DNA of 64,000 nt from assembly GCF_013409065.1 (NCBI RefSeq), contig NZ_JACBZP010000001.1, positions 186,001-250,000 of the forward strand, in the 5' to 3' direction. Origin of the DNA: Spelaeicoccus albus (GTDB lineage Bacteria; Actinomycetota; Actinomycetes; Actinomycetales; Brevibacteriaceae). The notes under the pieces were generated by a model. It made no database searches. It was not told the origin of the DNA and was given only the letters and a program-made list of their open reading frames with translations. Positions 34,050 to 43,833 of this stretch are shown in pieces. Position numbers and translations under genes: made by a program. Each line of letters starts with the position of its first letter. Position 1 is the stretch's first letter.

Positions 34050-36740
34050 TCAGCTGCCGTCCGGTTTCAGCGTCAACGTGTCGGTGGCGGCATCGTCGAC
34101 CGCCGGCTTCGTGAACGGCCAGGAATACGTCGTGCCTTTCAACCACCGCGGCAATTGATCGAGGTAGTGGGCACTGAACGGATGGCCCGAGTTGCCGGTG
34201 AGATTGACCCAGGTCGACCGATTCAGGTTGTCGAAATCGAGCACCATGCGCATCGAGGGGCCGGAGGTGACCGTGTAGTTGCCGCTTGCCGCATCCCAAC
34301 TCGTCGCATCGACGACGGCTGTCGTGCCGCCGACGTCGTGGGATCCTCCGTTGAATGCCCACCGCACGATGCCGGGCGCCGATTCGCCGCCCAACGGGCT
34401 TTCCTTCAGCTCAAGCTTGTGCAGTCTTCCCCATTGCCAGTCGTCCGGGTCCTTGCCGAGGCTCGCGGTGAGCTCCTTGCGCGCATCGGAAAGCGCATGT
34501 TCGAGCACTTCGTCGCGGGTTTCGACGACGTTCGGCGTCAGCCGGTCGTCCCACCACGAGTTATCCGGATGCTTCAACAGCCGTGCGACGGCACCCATCC
34601 ACCGGTCCGAGCCGTTCGGCGTGGCCGGTTCGGGCACTTCTCCCCCGAATGCATGCTTCAACACGCTCGCCCAGACCGCATTGAAATAAGCGGCAGCCGC
34701 CGAATCGGGCGACTCGGTGTAATCCCAGTTCCGCAGCAGGTCCACCGCCTCGCCGGTGAACTTATCGGTCTCGACCTTCAACAGATGTTTCACCAGCGTG
34801 CGGGCGAACTCGTTCGACGTCGACATTTGGATGGCACTCATATCCGCCCGCGTGAGCTTCTTGTGGTGCCCGATAGCGTTCTGGAGCTTGTCCCGAATGG
34901 CCTGCGACCGGTAACCGTAGTCGAAGTCCGAGCCGAGGTAGTTCGGATAGCCGGCACCGGCGACCTTTTGATTAGCAGTGGCGATGAACCCTTGTTTGGG
35001 GTCGAGCGAACTGGGCAGCTGGTCGAACGGGATGTATCCCTGCCAGTCGAAATCACTGTCCCATCCGGGAACCGGCCAGGTTCCGTTCGACGGAACCGGC
35101 CCGCCGACCACCGTGTTCCTGATCGGCACCTTGCCGGGGGTCTGGTACCCGATATGGCCGGCGGTGTCGGCGTACACGATATTTTGCGCCGGCACGGCGA
35201 ACGAGCGGGCCGCACTGCGCATATCCGAAAAATCTTTTGCAGTGTCCATGGCGAAAATAGCGTCGGCCGTTCGGCCCGGCTGCAGGGCAGTCCACGCCAA
35301 AGACACGGCGAATTGCGGCTGACGTGCCGGGACGTCGTGCGCGTGCCGCGGCGTCTCGGCGTCCGTCTTCTTCGGCCTTGCCAACCGAGTGTCGGCGAGC
35401 ACGTCCGAAACGATCGGGCCGTGGTCGGTTGACCGGACGTTGATCGTCACGGTGTTCGCGTCGGCCACCTTGATGTGCTCGGTACGTTGTTTCAACGGCA
35501 CGTTCTTGCCGTCCAAGCGATAGCTCGACCCGTCGATCTTCTCCAAGTAGAAGTCGGTGACGTCGGCGCCCATATTGGTGAACCCCCAGCCGATATTCCG
35601 GTTGTGGCCGATGAAGACGCCGGGCATGCCGGAAAACCCGAATCCGGAGACGTCGAACGGGCAGTCCTTGTTCACGGTGGTGCAGTGCAGTCCGGCTTGA
35701 TACCAGATTCCCGGTACCGTGAGCGCCAGATGCGGATCGTTGGCCAGCAGCGGTTTGCCGGACGCCGTGTATTTGCCGGACACGACCCACGAGTTCGAGC
35801 CGATGCCGTCGCCGCGGCCCAGGAGCTGGGGTACGGCGTTCAATGCGGCGCCGGCCGTCTTCAAAGCCGCGCCGGCCGTGCCCGCAGCTTCGGTCGTATC
35901 GTGGCCGCGTGGCGTGTCGGTGTGCGCCGGCGACCCTTCGAGGGCGGTCGCCCACTCCTTTGCTTCCTTCTTGCCGATCCGAATCTTCGACGCGACCCGT
36001 GATCCCGGCGGCAGGGTCGACTTGTTCATCTGACCGCGCGTCACGATCGGCCGGTGCGACTTCGGTGTGTCCGGGAACAATTCGTCGACCTTTGCCACAC
36101 TGGGCACGACAGTGTGGATCTGGGCCCGCTCGAGTTCGGAGTCGTAATTGGTCTTCAAATCCCACGCCATGGCCTTGAGCCACGCCAGCGAATCGACCGG
36201 CGTCCAGCTCTCGATATCCTCGAGATGCACCGTGCTGCCCAAAATGGTGTACGCAAGTCCCAGGTCGGACGGCGATTTGTCGGCCAAGTAGGCGTTGACG
36301 CCGTCCGCGTACGCCTTCAGATACGCGCGCGTCGACTTCGACAGCAGCGGCAGTTCCTGCTTGGCAACGCGGCGCCACCCCAGCGTACGAATGACCTTGT
36401 CGGCGGTCAGCGCCTCCGAGTTCGTCCCGACAAGTTCGGACAGACGGCCGGCCGTGACGTGACGGCGATAGTCCATTTCGAAAAATCGGTCTTGAGCGTG
36501 CACGTAGCCCTGCGCGTAGAACAAGTCGTGCGAGGAGTCCGCATAGATATTCGGGACGCCGGTGTCACCGCGTTTGATGACGACGTCGTGGCCGAGGCCC
36601 GGCACGGATTCGGTGCCCGAATAGTCCGGCAACGAGTGCCGCACGACCGTGACGGCCGCGATGGCGATCACCAGGGCCAACGCTATGACGGCGGCAATCA
36701 CAATCGTGCTGATGCGCGTCAATTTCTTCCCACCCACCAC
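34050..36740 (-). CDS. Penicillin acylase family (Ntn-hydrolase) protein, membrane-anchored
   Basis: About 896 residues. One transmembrane anchor (about 10-32) leads to an extracellular enzyme. The alpha-chain region has GVPNIYADSSHDLFYAQGYV and AQDRFFEMDYRR. The autocleavage site with catalytic Ser is GIGSNSWVVSG (GSNSW, near 340), giving a beta chain. Later ANDPHLALTVPGIWYQAGLH, GHNRNIGWGFTN and TDHGPIV are typical. Hydrolyses amide bonds such as acyl-homoserine lactones or beta-lactam side chains; substrate unknown. The frame opens at TTG 36788; a GTG near 36740 just before the anchor is preferred because the longer form would enter the CIRCE/promoter region. Confidence 0.88.
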   Translation of the reverse strand: MVGGKKLTRISTIVIAAVIALALVIAIAAVTVVRHSLPDYSGTESVPGLGHDVVIKRGDTGVPNIYADSSHDLFYAQGYVHAQDRFFEMDYRRHVTAGRLSELVGTNSEALTADKVIRTLGWRRVAKQELPLLSKSTRAYLKAYADGVNAYLADKSPSDLGLAYTILGSTVHLEDIESWTPVDSLAWLKAMAWDLKTNYDSELERAQIHTVVPSVAKVDELFPDTPKSHRPIVTRGQMNKSTLPPGSRVASKIRIGKKEAKEWATALEGSPAHTDTPRGHDTTEAAGTAGAALKTAGAALNAVPQLLGRGDGIGSNSWVVSGKYTASGKPLLANDPHLALTVPGIWYQAGLHCTTVNKDCPFDVSGFGFSGMPGVFIGHNRNIGWGFTNMGADVTDFYLEKIDGSSYRLDGKNVPLKQRTEHIKVADANTVTINVRSTDHGPIVSDVLADTRLARPKKTDAETPRHAHDVPARQPQFAVSLAWTALQPGRTADAIFAMDTAKDFSDMRSAARSFAVPAQNIVYADTAGHIGYQTPGKVPIRNTVVGGPVPSNGTWPVPGWDSDFDWQGYIPFDQLPSSLDPKQGFIATANQKVAGAGYPNYLGSDFDYGYRSQAIRDKLQNAIGHHKKLTRADMSAIQMSTSNEFARTLVKHLLKVETDKFTGEAVDLLRNWDYTESPDSAAAAYFNAVWASVLKHAFGGEVPEPATPNGSDRWMGAVARLLKHPDNSWWDDRLTPNVVETRDEVLEHALSDARKELTASLGKDPDDWQWGRLHKLELKESPLGGESAPGIVRWAFNGGSHDVGGTTAVVDATSWDAASGNYTVTSGPSMRMVLDFDNLNRSTWVNLTGNSGHPFSAHYLDQLPRWLKGTTYSWPFTKPAVDDAATDTLTLKPDGS

Positions 36741-36759
36741 GATGCCTAAAACTAGCACG

Positions 36760-36815
36760 TTCGCATGCGCGGACACTGCGGCGTACAATTAGCACTCGGG
36801 ACCCGTGAGTGCCAA
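36760..36815 (+). promoter_or_regulatory. CIRCE operator (HrcA site) and promoter upstream of fmdB
   Basis: TTAGCACTC (36789-36797), exactly 9 bp, then GAGTGCCAA (36807-36815): the CIRCE consensus with one mismatch. A -10 hexamer TACAAT (36784-36789) abuts it and TTCGCA (36760-36765) is an 18-bp-spaced -35. The site covers the transcription start, the expected position for HrcA repression. Confidence 0.8.
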
Positions 36816-36833
36816 ATTCTTGAGGAGGACAAC

Positions 36834-37229
36834 GTGCCAAAGTACGCATATGCGTGCACCGAGTGCGGTCACAGTTTTGATATCCACCAGTCGTTCAGCG
36901 ACGAGACGCTGACAATCTGCCCGGAGTGCGAGGGCAAGCTTCGCAAGGTGTTCGGCGCCGTCGGCGTCGTGTTCAAGGGCTCGGGGTTCTACCGCACCGA
37001 TTCACGTTCGTCCTCGTCCAACGGGACGTCGGGCGGCTCTTCCAAATCGGACGGCAACGGCTCCTCGAACGGTACCGCCGACAAGTCCTCCGACTCGTCG
37101 AGCGACAAGTCCTCCGGCTCGTCGAACAAGTCGTCCACGTCGGACAGTTCCTCCGGCGGCTCATCCAACGGAAGCTCGCCCGCCGCCAAGGCCGACTCCG
37201 GCAAGAAGGCGGCAGCGTCGGCGTCCTGA
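36834..37229 (+). CDS. fmdB: FmdB-family zinc-ribbon protein with serine-rich tail
   Basis: 131 residues from GTG 36834 after GAGGAG. The zinc ribbon (1-42) reads PKYAYACTECGHSF then LTICPECEGKLRKVFG, with two CxxC pairs. From about residue 57 the rest is almost only Ser, Gly, Lys, Asp and Asn, ending AAASAS, and is probably disordered. FmdB proteins are regulators or small zinc proteins of unclear role. The CIRCE operator upstream links it to heat or misfolding stress. Confidence 0.88.
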   Translation: MPKYAYACTECGHSFDIHQSFSDETLTICPECEGKLRKVFGAVGVVFKGSGFYRTDSRSSSSNGTSGGSSKSDGNGSSNGTADKSSDSSSDKSSGSSNKSSTSDSSSGGSSNGSSPAAKADSGKKAAASAS

Positions 37230-37339
37230 AACGCTGACCGGGCGGACTGTCGTCCACAAGCAGACATCCGGCTGCACGTTTTCCACAGATCGACCGAATC
37301 GCCGACGGGTGCGGGGCTCCTCGTCCTAGCCTTGCACGC

Positions 37340-37942
37340 ATGGCTCACGAATTGCTATTCCGATTGCGCCGGTACCGGCGGGCGGCCGCCGCCGTGGCTT
37401 TGGGGCTGGCCGCTATGCTTGCCGCGTCTCGTTTGATCCCGGTGGGCGACACCGAAGTCGTCGTCACGCATCGCGACGTCACGGCGGGGCAGCCGTTGAC
37501 GGCGCGGGACGTGACAGTGGCGCATTACCCGAAATCACTTGTCCCCGCGGACGGTTTCACGGACCCGGACGACGTCGTCGGCGCCTTGCCTCGGACCGAT
37601 TTCACCACCGGCACTCCCGTCACCGCGGCAATGCTGCGTCCCGCGGCGTCAGTGCCGTCGCGTGCCTCCAGCGTCGCTTTCCCGTTGCACGTGGCCGATG
37701 CCGAAGCCGTGAAACTCCTGCACCCCGGCGATCACATCATGGTGTTTCGACGGGCTCCCGACACGGGGGCGGCCGAAGTGGCGGCGGACGACGTGGTCGT
37801 GTTGAGTATCCGTCACTCCCACGCGGCTGCCCTGTCCGGAAGCGAAACCGGCGCGCTCATCACCGTTGATGTCGGAAAACACACTGCTCGCCTGCTCGCC
37901 GGCACCGATTCCGCATATACGTTCGCGTTACTGGGCGGGTGA
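37340..37942 (+). CDS. SAF-domain membrane-anchored protein (CpaB-like)
   Basis: 200 residues. Basic N-terminus and one helix (about 17-34) form a signal anchor. The SAF domain (about 45-110) shows VVVTHRDVTAGQPLTARDVT and FTTGTPVTAAMLRP, followed by a CpaB/RcpC-like part (VKLLHPGDHIMVF). No pilus genes are adjacent. Common downstream of fmdB in actinobacteria with unknown function. The 110-bp gap before it shows nothing. Confidence 0.82.
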   Translation: MAHELLFRLRRYRRAAAAVALGLAAMLAASRLIPVGDTEVVVTHRDVTAGQPLTARDVTVAHYPKSLVPADGFTDPDDVVGALPRTDFTTGTPVTAAMLRPAASVPSRASSVAFPLHVADAEAVKLLHPGDHIMVFRRAPDTGAAEVAADDVVVLSIRHSHAAALSGSETGALITVDVGKHTARLLAGTDSAYTFALLGG

Positions 37943-37976
37943 CGGCGTTCTTCGGTGGCTGCCGTCGACCGAAGCT

Positions 37977-40900
37977 CTACTGCCAGTGCGGCGGCCGCTC
38001 GGACAAGAGTCGCTCATCGTTGCTGTCCGTGCCGTCGCCCCATTCACGGTCGTCGTCGGACGGCGCGCGGCGCGGCACTATCGGGTCGGGCGCTCCACGC
38101 CGATTCTGATCGCGTGCTAATTTCGGCTGGGTCTGCTTGGAATCCGTCGTTTCGCCGGTCGTGGTGTTCTCCTTTGAGGGTTCGGGGGCGTCGTTTTCGT
38201 GCCGTTCGCCCGCCGGTCTTGCGGCGGATTTCGCCCGCAGGCCGGCTCGGTAGCGTTTCACGGCCGTGACGAGCGCGGTGTCCGTGATTCGGCTCCGGCG
38301 CTTTTGAGCCAGCGCGGTGCGAAGCAATTCGACGAGATCGGCATCGCTTCTCTCGACGCCGTCGGACCGGATCCATTCGAGCATGGCGTCGAGGTCGTCG
38401 TCCGAATAAGCGGTCATCGGCAGGCCCGGGGTCAGTCTCGGTCGCTCGCCCTTGCGTCGGAATACTTCGGCGGCGGCGCGCGCAGCGCCAAGCACGGCTT
38501 GCGCCGACAAATCCTCGACGGCTTCCTGCCACGCGTCAAAGATCCGGTCCGCCTCGGCCTGCGGGTCGGCAAAGACGTCGGTCGTCCATACCCGGACGTA
38601 TCGCCATCCGCGCCGGGCCAGGTCCTCGGGACGCATGCGTTCACGCTGCCTGATGCTGCGGATCTGGCGATATCGCACGCCGTCGCTTTCAACGGCGACC
38701 ACCATGCCGGTATCCGATTCCAGTCCCGCCACGGCGAGGTCGAGTTCACCGGCGTAATTCACGCGTGCGTAGAGGCCGCGCCGCAGTAGTCGATCGGCCA
38801 GATCCGACAAGAGCGGGTCGGGTTCGCCGACGGGCCCATCGGCCTGTTCACCGTCGTCCCGCCGGTCGTCCTCCGCATCGATTTCGGCTCCCGCGGCCGA
38901 TGGTTCCGCCGTGTCCGGTTCGTCGTCCGCGAGACTCTCACCGGCGACGTCCGCCAGCAGCAGCGGCAGGAGCGCCGCGCCGTGAGCCAGCTTGTTGTTC
39001 TCGAAGTCGTGCGCGGTAAAGCAGGACACGACAGTCGTGCGGCTGCGCGCTCGAGTGATCGCGGCAGCCAGATACCGCTCGCCGCCCGGGCTCGACAGCT
39101 TCCCCATCCGGTGCAGGGTGCGGCCGTGCGGCGTCCGGCCGAAGCCGAGCGAGAAAATTATCGCGTCGCGGGTCAACCCGTGCAAGTGCTCGCAATCGAG
39201 CACCGTGAACGGTTCGGACACGCGGTCGGAGAAGAACGACCCGACGTAGGGATGTTCAAGCAGTGTGCGCTGCAGCAGATCATTCACTCGTTCGGCGTGC
39301 ACGGCGGACAGTGTGACGACTGCAAGGGATTCACGCGGATGGTTGCGGGCGTGTTCGAGCACCAGCTGGACGACGCGCCGCACCTCGGCATCGACGCTTT
39401 CGACTTGGTCGGTAGCCGGGTCGGGCGCGCCGGTGCCGTCGGCGACGTGCGCGAATTTCAGGCCCGACTCGTCGCCGGGCCAAGCCGCCGGCATCGATCG
39501 GATAGTCGACTCATAAAAATGCCGGTTGGCGAATTGCACAAGTTTGTCCGGACCGTTGCGGTAGCTGTTGTGCAGCCGACGGGTCGGAATGAGACCGTCG
39601 AGTTCGGAAAACAGCGACCCGGCCACCGGTTCGGCTCCCCCGCTCGGCGCAAAGCGGCGATCGGCCCCGACAGTGAACGTCGAGGGTCCGAGCAGTCGAT
39701 CGTCGCCGAGTACGACGACCTGTCGGGCACGCGAGATGGCCGGGAGGGCTTCGGCGACGGACAATCGGCCGGCGTCGCCAATGATGACGGTGTCGAAGAA
39801 CTCGCCCGGCGGCAGTTCCGCCGGCACGTGCAGCGGGCTCATCAGCCATACCGGCGCGAGCGCGCCGGTGACGTCCGGTGCCCGGCGCACCAGGGAGTCG
39901 AGTTCGGCAGTCTTCGAGCGCAGTGATTCACGCACGATTCCGGCCTGATCGGGATGCGCGGCGATCGCGCCCTTCCAGGCGCCGGCCAGGCTCCACCGGA
40001 CGCGATCCGAGCCGAGATCGAGATGACGACGGTCCGCTATCCGGAACTCCCCGGCGATACGGCGCATATGGTCGCCGTCGTGGCCGCCGACCGCGGGATC
40101 GGCACCGGCCATCTCCTGCAGCACCGATGCCCACCAGGCGAGTTCGAACTCGTTGCCGACGACGGCGTGCTCCACGCGTCGCGAGCGCAAGTCGTCGACA
40201 AGATCCGCCAGACCCGCGGTGCGCAGCTTGCCGTCCAGTTCGGTGCGCTCGGGCAGGTCGGTGAGAGCGTCCTCGTCGTCACGGAGCGCTTCGAGACGTG
40301 CAGCCAGCTCGTCGATACGCATCTCCGACAAGTTGCCGCCGTCCGGCGTCGGCTCGAGGACCGGTTCCAGGCGGTCGAGCGCCGCGCTCAGCTTGTCGTA
40401 TCGTTCGCGCAGGTCGAGAAGGCCGCGCGGGACCTTCGGAGTGCCGTCGTGCGCGGACAAGCGCAGCCAGTCGGCGCGCTGCGACCGCGCTTCGACAAGA
40501 GCCTTGTGCAAATTGTCGACCTGGACGCCGGGTCGGACGAATTCGCGTGCCAGCTTCTTCAGGCGCCGGCGCGTCATCGACCCCATCGGGGCTCCGATTT
40601 CGCTGCGGTAGCCGGACGTCCCGGTGGCCGCGATCATGTCGCCGAGCGGCTGGTCGAACACGTCCGGGGTCAGCTTGTCGAGCGTTTCGCGAATGCCGAG
40701 CAGCACGGCAATCTGTTTTCCCCACGCGTCGGTCGTGACGGCCGGGCGAAGATCGGCGCGGTCGGCCAACGTCGTCATATCGGTACGCAGCGAAGGCAAT
40801 AATTCATCGGCGACTTCCCGCGCAGTGGTTTGCGCGGCTGCCGCATCGGCGTCCGAGGGCAGGTACGCGCCGAACCAGGCAGTGTCCTCGACATCGAGGG

Positions 40901-42551
40901 TGAAGGCGCCGAGTTCGGACAACCGGTCGAGATCGCGCAGGATCCGGTGACGTTTGCCATCGGCCATCGTGAGCATGTCGGAATCCAGCCGGACCCGGGT
41001 CGACGGGGCCGGCTTGGCGGACGTCAGCTGCGCCAAATGCTCCATGGCCTCATAAGCCGACACTCCCCACGGATCGCGCCGGCGGTGCAGTGCGTGGCTG
41101 TGCGCATCGAGCTCGTGCCGATACTGGCGCAGGGTTTCGATCACTTCGTCGCGATCGGGCCGGGTGGCTTGTTCGTCGGCGCTGATCATGGCGATGAGGC
41201 TGCGTTGCCTGTCGCGGCGCGATCCGCGTGCGTCGAGGACGAAATCGCTCAATCCGGCGTCGCGGCTCCGGGCAATGAAATCGTCAAGGGAGTCGGCGTT
41301 TTCCGAAACGTACAACACGCGTTTGCCCTCGTGGGCCAGTGCGGCAGTCATATTGACGCTGGTCTGCGTTGCGCCCGTGCCGGGCGGCGTATCGAGGCGC
41401 AGGTGGGCCCCCGACAGCACGATGTCGATGGCTGCCTGCTGGTCGCCGTCCGCATCGACGACGAGGAGTTCGGACTCCGGGTCGCGGTCCCTGAGCGGCA
41501 CCGCCTCGTTCAAGTCCGCCTCGGCGATATCGGCCCGGGCAACATCGTCGCGCAGCTGCGCGACGGTGTCGGGCTCACCGGACAGCCCCGCGATCACCGG
41601 GTGCGTGCGATCGATGGTCTCGCCTTCGAACGGGCCGCGCACGTCGGCGAACGTTGACACGATGAGCCGCTGGACGACGGTGAAGCCGGGCAGCCGGCGC
41701 ACGAGTTTCCGCAACCGGTCGAGCACCGGAGCCGGGTCGAAGCTCCCCGGGCGGTTCGCCAGGGCGTTCCATTCATCCACGGGAATGTGGACATCGTGCA
41801 CGGTGGCCAGGAACCGGACAAGGGCCGGGTTCACGACGGCTTCATCGGCGAGCGTGACTTCGATGTCCTTCAGCCGATGCCCACGCGGGTGCAGCATGAT
41901 GGGGCGCAACAACACCGGTGCGCAGATGTCGTGCGTCATACCGCCCTGGGCGCCGTTCCAATTCGCCAACCCGATTGCCAGGTATGCGGCCGAGAGGCCG
42001 CGCTCGGCCCGGAGCTGCTCGGTTTTCGCGCGGAGGGTCTTGGCGCGGCGGCGAGCGTCCGAAAGCATCTCATGGTCGCGGATCAGGCTGGAGAGTCTGG
42101 TAGCGCGGCCGGCCAGCAGCTGGGCGACGCCCGATGGATGAGCGCCGGTGAAGTCGATTGATCCATCGCGCGAATCACGGTAGTTCAGCAGCGTGTCGCG
42201 GCCGCCGATCGTGGCCATGTGCTCGACCCACTCATCGAGTTTTGCCGCGACCGGGTCGACCGGGTCGGAAGGGGCGTCAGCGCCGGCCAAGTCGCCGGCC
42301 GGCAAGTCCTCTCGGGCCGGAACGTTCTCGATCGATTCGTCCCGGGCCGAATCATCGTGGGTCGATTCATCGTCCGCTGCGGATTCCGGCGCAGCGACCG
42401 GCGAATCGGCGTCGACCCGGCCACCGGCTGCGTAGTCACGCTGTTGCGGGTCGTTGTGCTCGTCCGGGCCGGGCGGCGTTGATTCCGTCCGGTCCTGCGA
42501 GTTGGATGCATCAGACACATCTTCGAGGTTATCGAAGCTGGAGGCATTCAT
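37977..42551 (-). CDS. Giant SF1-helicase-like protein with C-terminal Vsr/MTES_1575-type nuclease domain
   Basis: About 1524 residues from ATG 42551. An acidic low-complexity head (1-100) is followed by a DUF4011-like region (about 105-230), then an interrupted helicase core. The Walker A-like loop is DTPPGTGATQTSV (near 387), lacking the usual GKT lysine. The Walker B-like strand is TVIIGDAGRLSVAEALP (near 919), lacking the DE pair. Helicase C-terminal motifs are RLHNSYRNGPDKLV and GERYLAAAITRARSRTTVV. A nuclease-like fold near 1255-1345 has NYAGELDLAVAG and AVESDGVRYR, then RRGWRYVRVWTTD. The tail is hydrophilic. Role in repair or defence is inferred; ATPase activity is doubtful. Confidence 0.8.
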   Translation of the reverse strand: MNASSFDNLEDVSDASNSQDRTESTPPGPDEHNDPQQRDYAAGGRVDADSPVAAPESAADDESTHDDSARDESIENVPAREDLPAGDLAGADAPSDPVDPVAAKLDEWVEHMATIGGRDTLLNYRDSRDGSIDFTGAHPSGVAQLLAGRATRLSSLIRDHEMLSDARRRAKTLRAKTEQLRAERGLSAAYLAIGLANWNGAQGGMTHDICAPVLLRPIMLHPRGHRLKDIEVTLADEAVVNPALVRFLATVHDVHIPVDEWNALANRPGSFDPAPVLDRLRKLVRRLPGFTVVQRLIVSTFADVRGPFEGETIDRTHPVIAGLSGEPDTVAQLRDDVARADIAEADLNEAVPLRDRDPESELLVVDADGDQQAAIDIVLSGAHLRLDTPPGTGATQTSVNMTAALAHEGKRVLYVSENADSLDDFIARSRDAGLSDFVLDARGSRRDRQRSLIAMISADEQATRPDRDEVIETLRQYRHELDAHSHALHRRRDPWGVSAYEAMEHLAQLTSAKPAPSTRVRLDSDMLTMADGKRHRILRDLDRLSELGAFTLDVEDTAWFGAYLPSDADAAAAQTTAREVADELLPSLRTDMTTLADRADLRPAVTTDAWGKQIAVLLGIRETLDKLTPDVFDQPLGDMIAATGTSGYRSEIGAPMGSMTRRRLKKLAREFVRPGVQVDNLHKALVEARSQRADWLRLSAHDGTPKVPRGLLDLRERYDKLSAALDRLEPVLEPTPDGGNLSEMRIDELAARLEALRDDEDALTDLPERTELDGKLRTAGLADLVDDLRSRRVEHAVVGNEFELAWWASVLQEMAGADPAVGGHDGDHMRRIAGEFRIADRRHLDLGSDRVRWSLAGAWKGAIAAHPDQAGIVRESLRSKTAELDSLVRRAPDVTGALAPVWLMSPLHVPAELPPGEFFDTVIIGDAGRLSVAEALPAISRARQVVVLGDDRLLGPSTFTVGADRRFAPSGGAEPVAGSLFSELDGLIPTRRLHNSYRNGPDKLVQFANRHFYESTIRSMPAAWPGDESGLKFAHVADGTGAPDPATDQVESVDAEVRRVVQLVLEHARNHPRESLAVVTLSAVHAERVNDLLQRTLLEHPYVGSFFSDRVSEPFTVLDCEHLHGLTRDAIIFSLGFGRTPHGRTLHRMGKLSSPGGERYLAAAITRARSRTTVVSCFTAHDFENNKLAHGAALLPLLLADVAGESLADDEPDTAEPSAAGAEIDAEDDRRDDGEQADGPVGEPDPLLSDLADRLLRRGLYARVNYAGELDLAVAGLESDTGMVVAVESDGVRYRQIRSIRQRERMRPEDLARRGWRYVRVWTTDVFADPQAEADRIFDAWQEAVEDLSAQAVLGAARAAAEVFRRKGERPRLTPGLPMTAYSDDDLDAMLEWIRSDGVERSDADLVELLRTALAQKRRSRITDTALVTAVKRYRAGLRAKSAARPAGERHENDAPEPSKENTTTGETTDSKQTQPKLARDQNRRGAPDPIVPRRAPSDDDREWGDGTDSNDERLLSERPPHWQ

Positions 42552-42675
42552 CACTTGCACCACGCACGCGGAAGCCGTATTTCGTGAACGAACCGGCAAA
42601 TGAACGCCCGCGATGTGCGCCCGAACACGCCGCTGACCTACACTTGTCAATTGTCTGCCGCTTGTTCCGGCGCAT

Positions 42676-42748
42676 GCCCTCGTAGCTCAGGGGATAGAGC
42701 ACCGCTCTCCTAAAGCGGGTGTCGCAGGTTCGAATCCTGCCGGGGGCG
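42676..42748 (+). tRNA. tRNA-Arg (anticodon CCT)
   Basis: Acceptor GCCCTCG pairs with CGGGGGC (one T-G), D-arm AGCTCAGGGGATAGAGC, anticodon loop CTCCTAA, T-arm GCAGGTTCGAATCCTGC. CCT reads AGG. The CCA end is not encoded. The 42749-42877 gap holds no supported gene. Confidence 0.95.
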
Positions 42749-42877
42749 CCGACGGGGACATGACCACTCGAAACGGCATTATCGACGCAGGGCATCGAGC
42801 CATCGAGCACCCGCCGGCGACGGCGGATTATTTGGCTGTCCCCTGGCCCGTCCTGTTCGCACGAACGCCGGGATCGG

Positions 42878-43714
42878 TCAGCCTTCAACGAGGTTCGAGA
42901 TGGCCCGCTTCTGCCAGGCGCCGGCGTAAAGCCCCGTACCGTGTCGGAAGAATGCGGAGAATCCGGAAGCGTCCGGGAAGCCGAGCTCGCTCGCACAGCG
43001 CGCCGCGGTGAAGCGATCGTGAGCAAGCATCCGCTTGGCCTCCAACAGCACTCGTTCGACGATATAGGCTTTCGCCGTCCGCCCGGTAGCCTTTTGCACC
43101 GCCCGCGAGAGAGTACGGGGAGAATAGCCGAGAACGCGCGCGTAGAAGCCGGTGTCGCGATGCCCCCGGAAGTGTGCCTCCAGTTCTCTTCGGAACGCAA
43201 CGAACAGCGAGTCGTTCGCGTAACGAGCTTCCGCCGCTCGGGGCACGCGCGCGAGGAACGCCGACAGCAGCAGCCCGGGGATCTCTGCAGGCGTGCCGGC
43301 TCCCGCTGCGCGGAGTTCAAGTTCGAGGTGGTCGAGGGCAGCAGAGACGAGTTCCGCGTCGGCGACCGGTTCGCAGACTCCGGGAATGTCAATGGGCGCG
43401 GCGCGGGCTCGCGTCGCCGGCGTGGCGGGCGCGGTAGGGAGAAACAGCACCAGGCTCCCGTCGACCGAAACCATGTCGTCCCAGCGATGCACGGCACCAG
43501 GCGGAATCCGCACGATCGAGCCCGGTGCAAGCGGGTACCGGTCGAAGTCGATTGACACCTCACCGACACCTTCGTCGACGACTGCGACGACATAGAAGTC
43601 CGCGCGCTGGGTCTCGTGGTCGTCAAGCTCCCGCAAGCGGGCGAAGCTCAACACCTCGACACCGCCGGCTGAACTGTCGCGCGGCTGGTAACGGAGTTGC
43701 CGGACATTGCTCAT
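42878..43714 (-). CDS. AraC-family transcriptional regulator
   Basis: About 278 residues from ATG 43714 (in-frame starts up to 43765 lack a clear Shine-Dalgarno). N-terminal cupin-like sensing domain (VDEGVGEVSIDFDRYPLAPG, IPPGAVHRW). C-terminal double HTH: FYARVLGYSPRTLSRAVQKA and ARCASELGFPDASGFSAFFR. Divergent from an alpha/beta hydrolase across 119 bp, which it probably controls. Confidence 0.88.
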   Translation of the reverse strand: MSNVRQLRYQPRDSSAGGVEVLSFARLRELDDHETQRADFYVVAVVDEGVGEVSIDFDRYPLAPGSIVRIPPGAVHRWDDMVSVDGSLVLFLPTAPATPATRARAAPIDIPGVCEPVADAELVSAALDHLELELRAAGAGTPAEIPGLLLSAFLARVPRAAEARYANDSLFVAFRRELEAHFRGHRDTGFYARVLGYSPRTLSRAVQKATGRTAKAYIVERVLLEAKRMLAHDRFTAARCASELGFPDASGFSAFFRHGTGLYAGAWQKRAISNLVEG

Positions 43715-43833
43715 TTGTCCATTTTTCACCATTTGCAGGTCGATTTCACCATGGCCCCGTCCCACGAGCTACTGGTGGAATGGAAAGACGGTTCCGCCGA
43801 AAACGGCGGTCTTTGACAGGAGGAATATTGACC

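Noticed and set aside
42549-42880. Genomic-island boundary at tRNA-Arg
   Set aside because: No integrase nearby and no repeat of the tRNA 3' end was noticed in the window.
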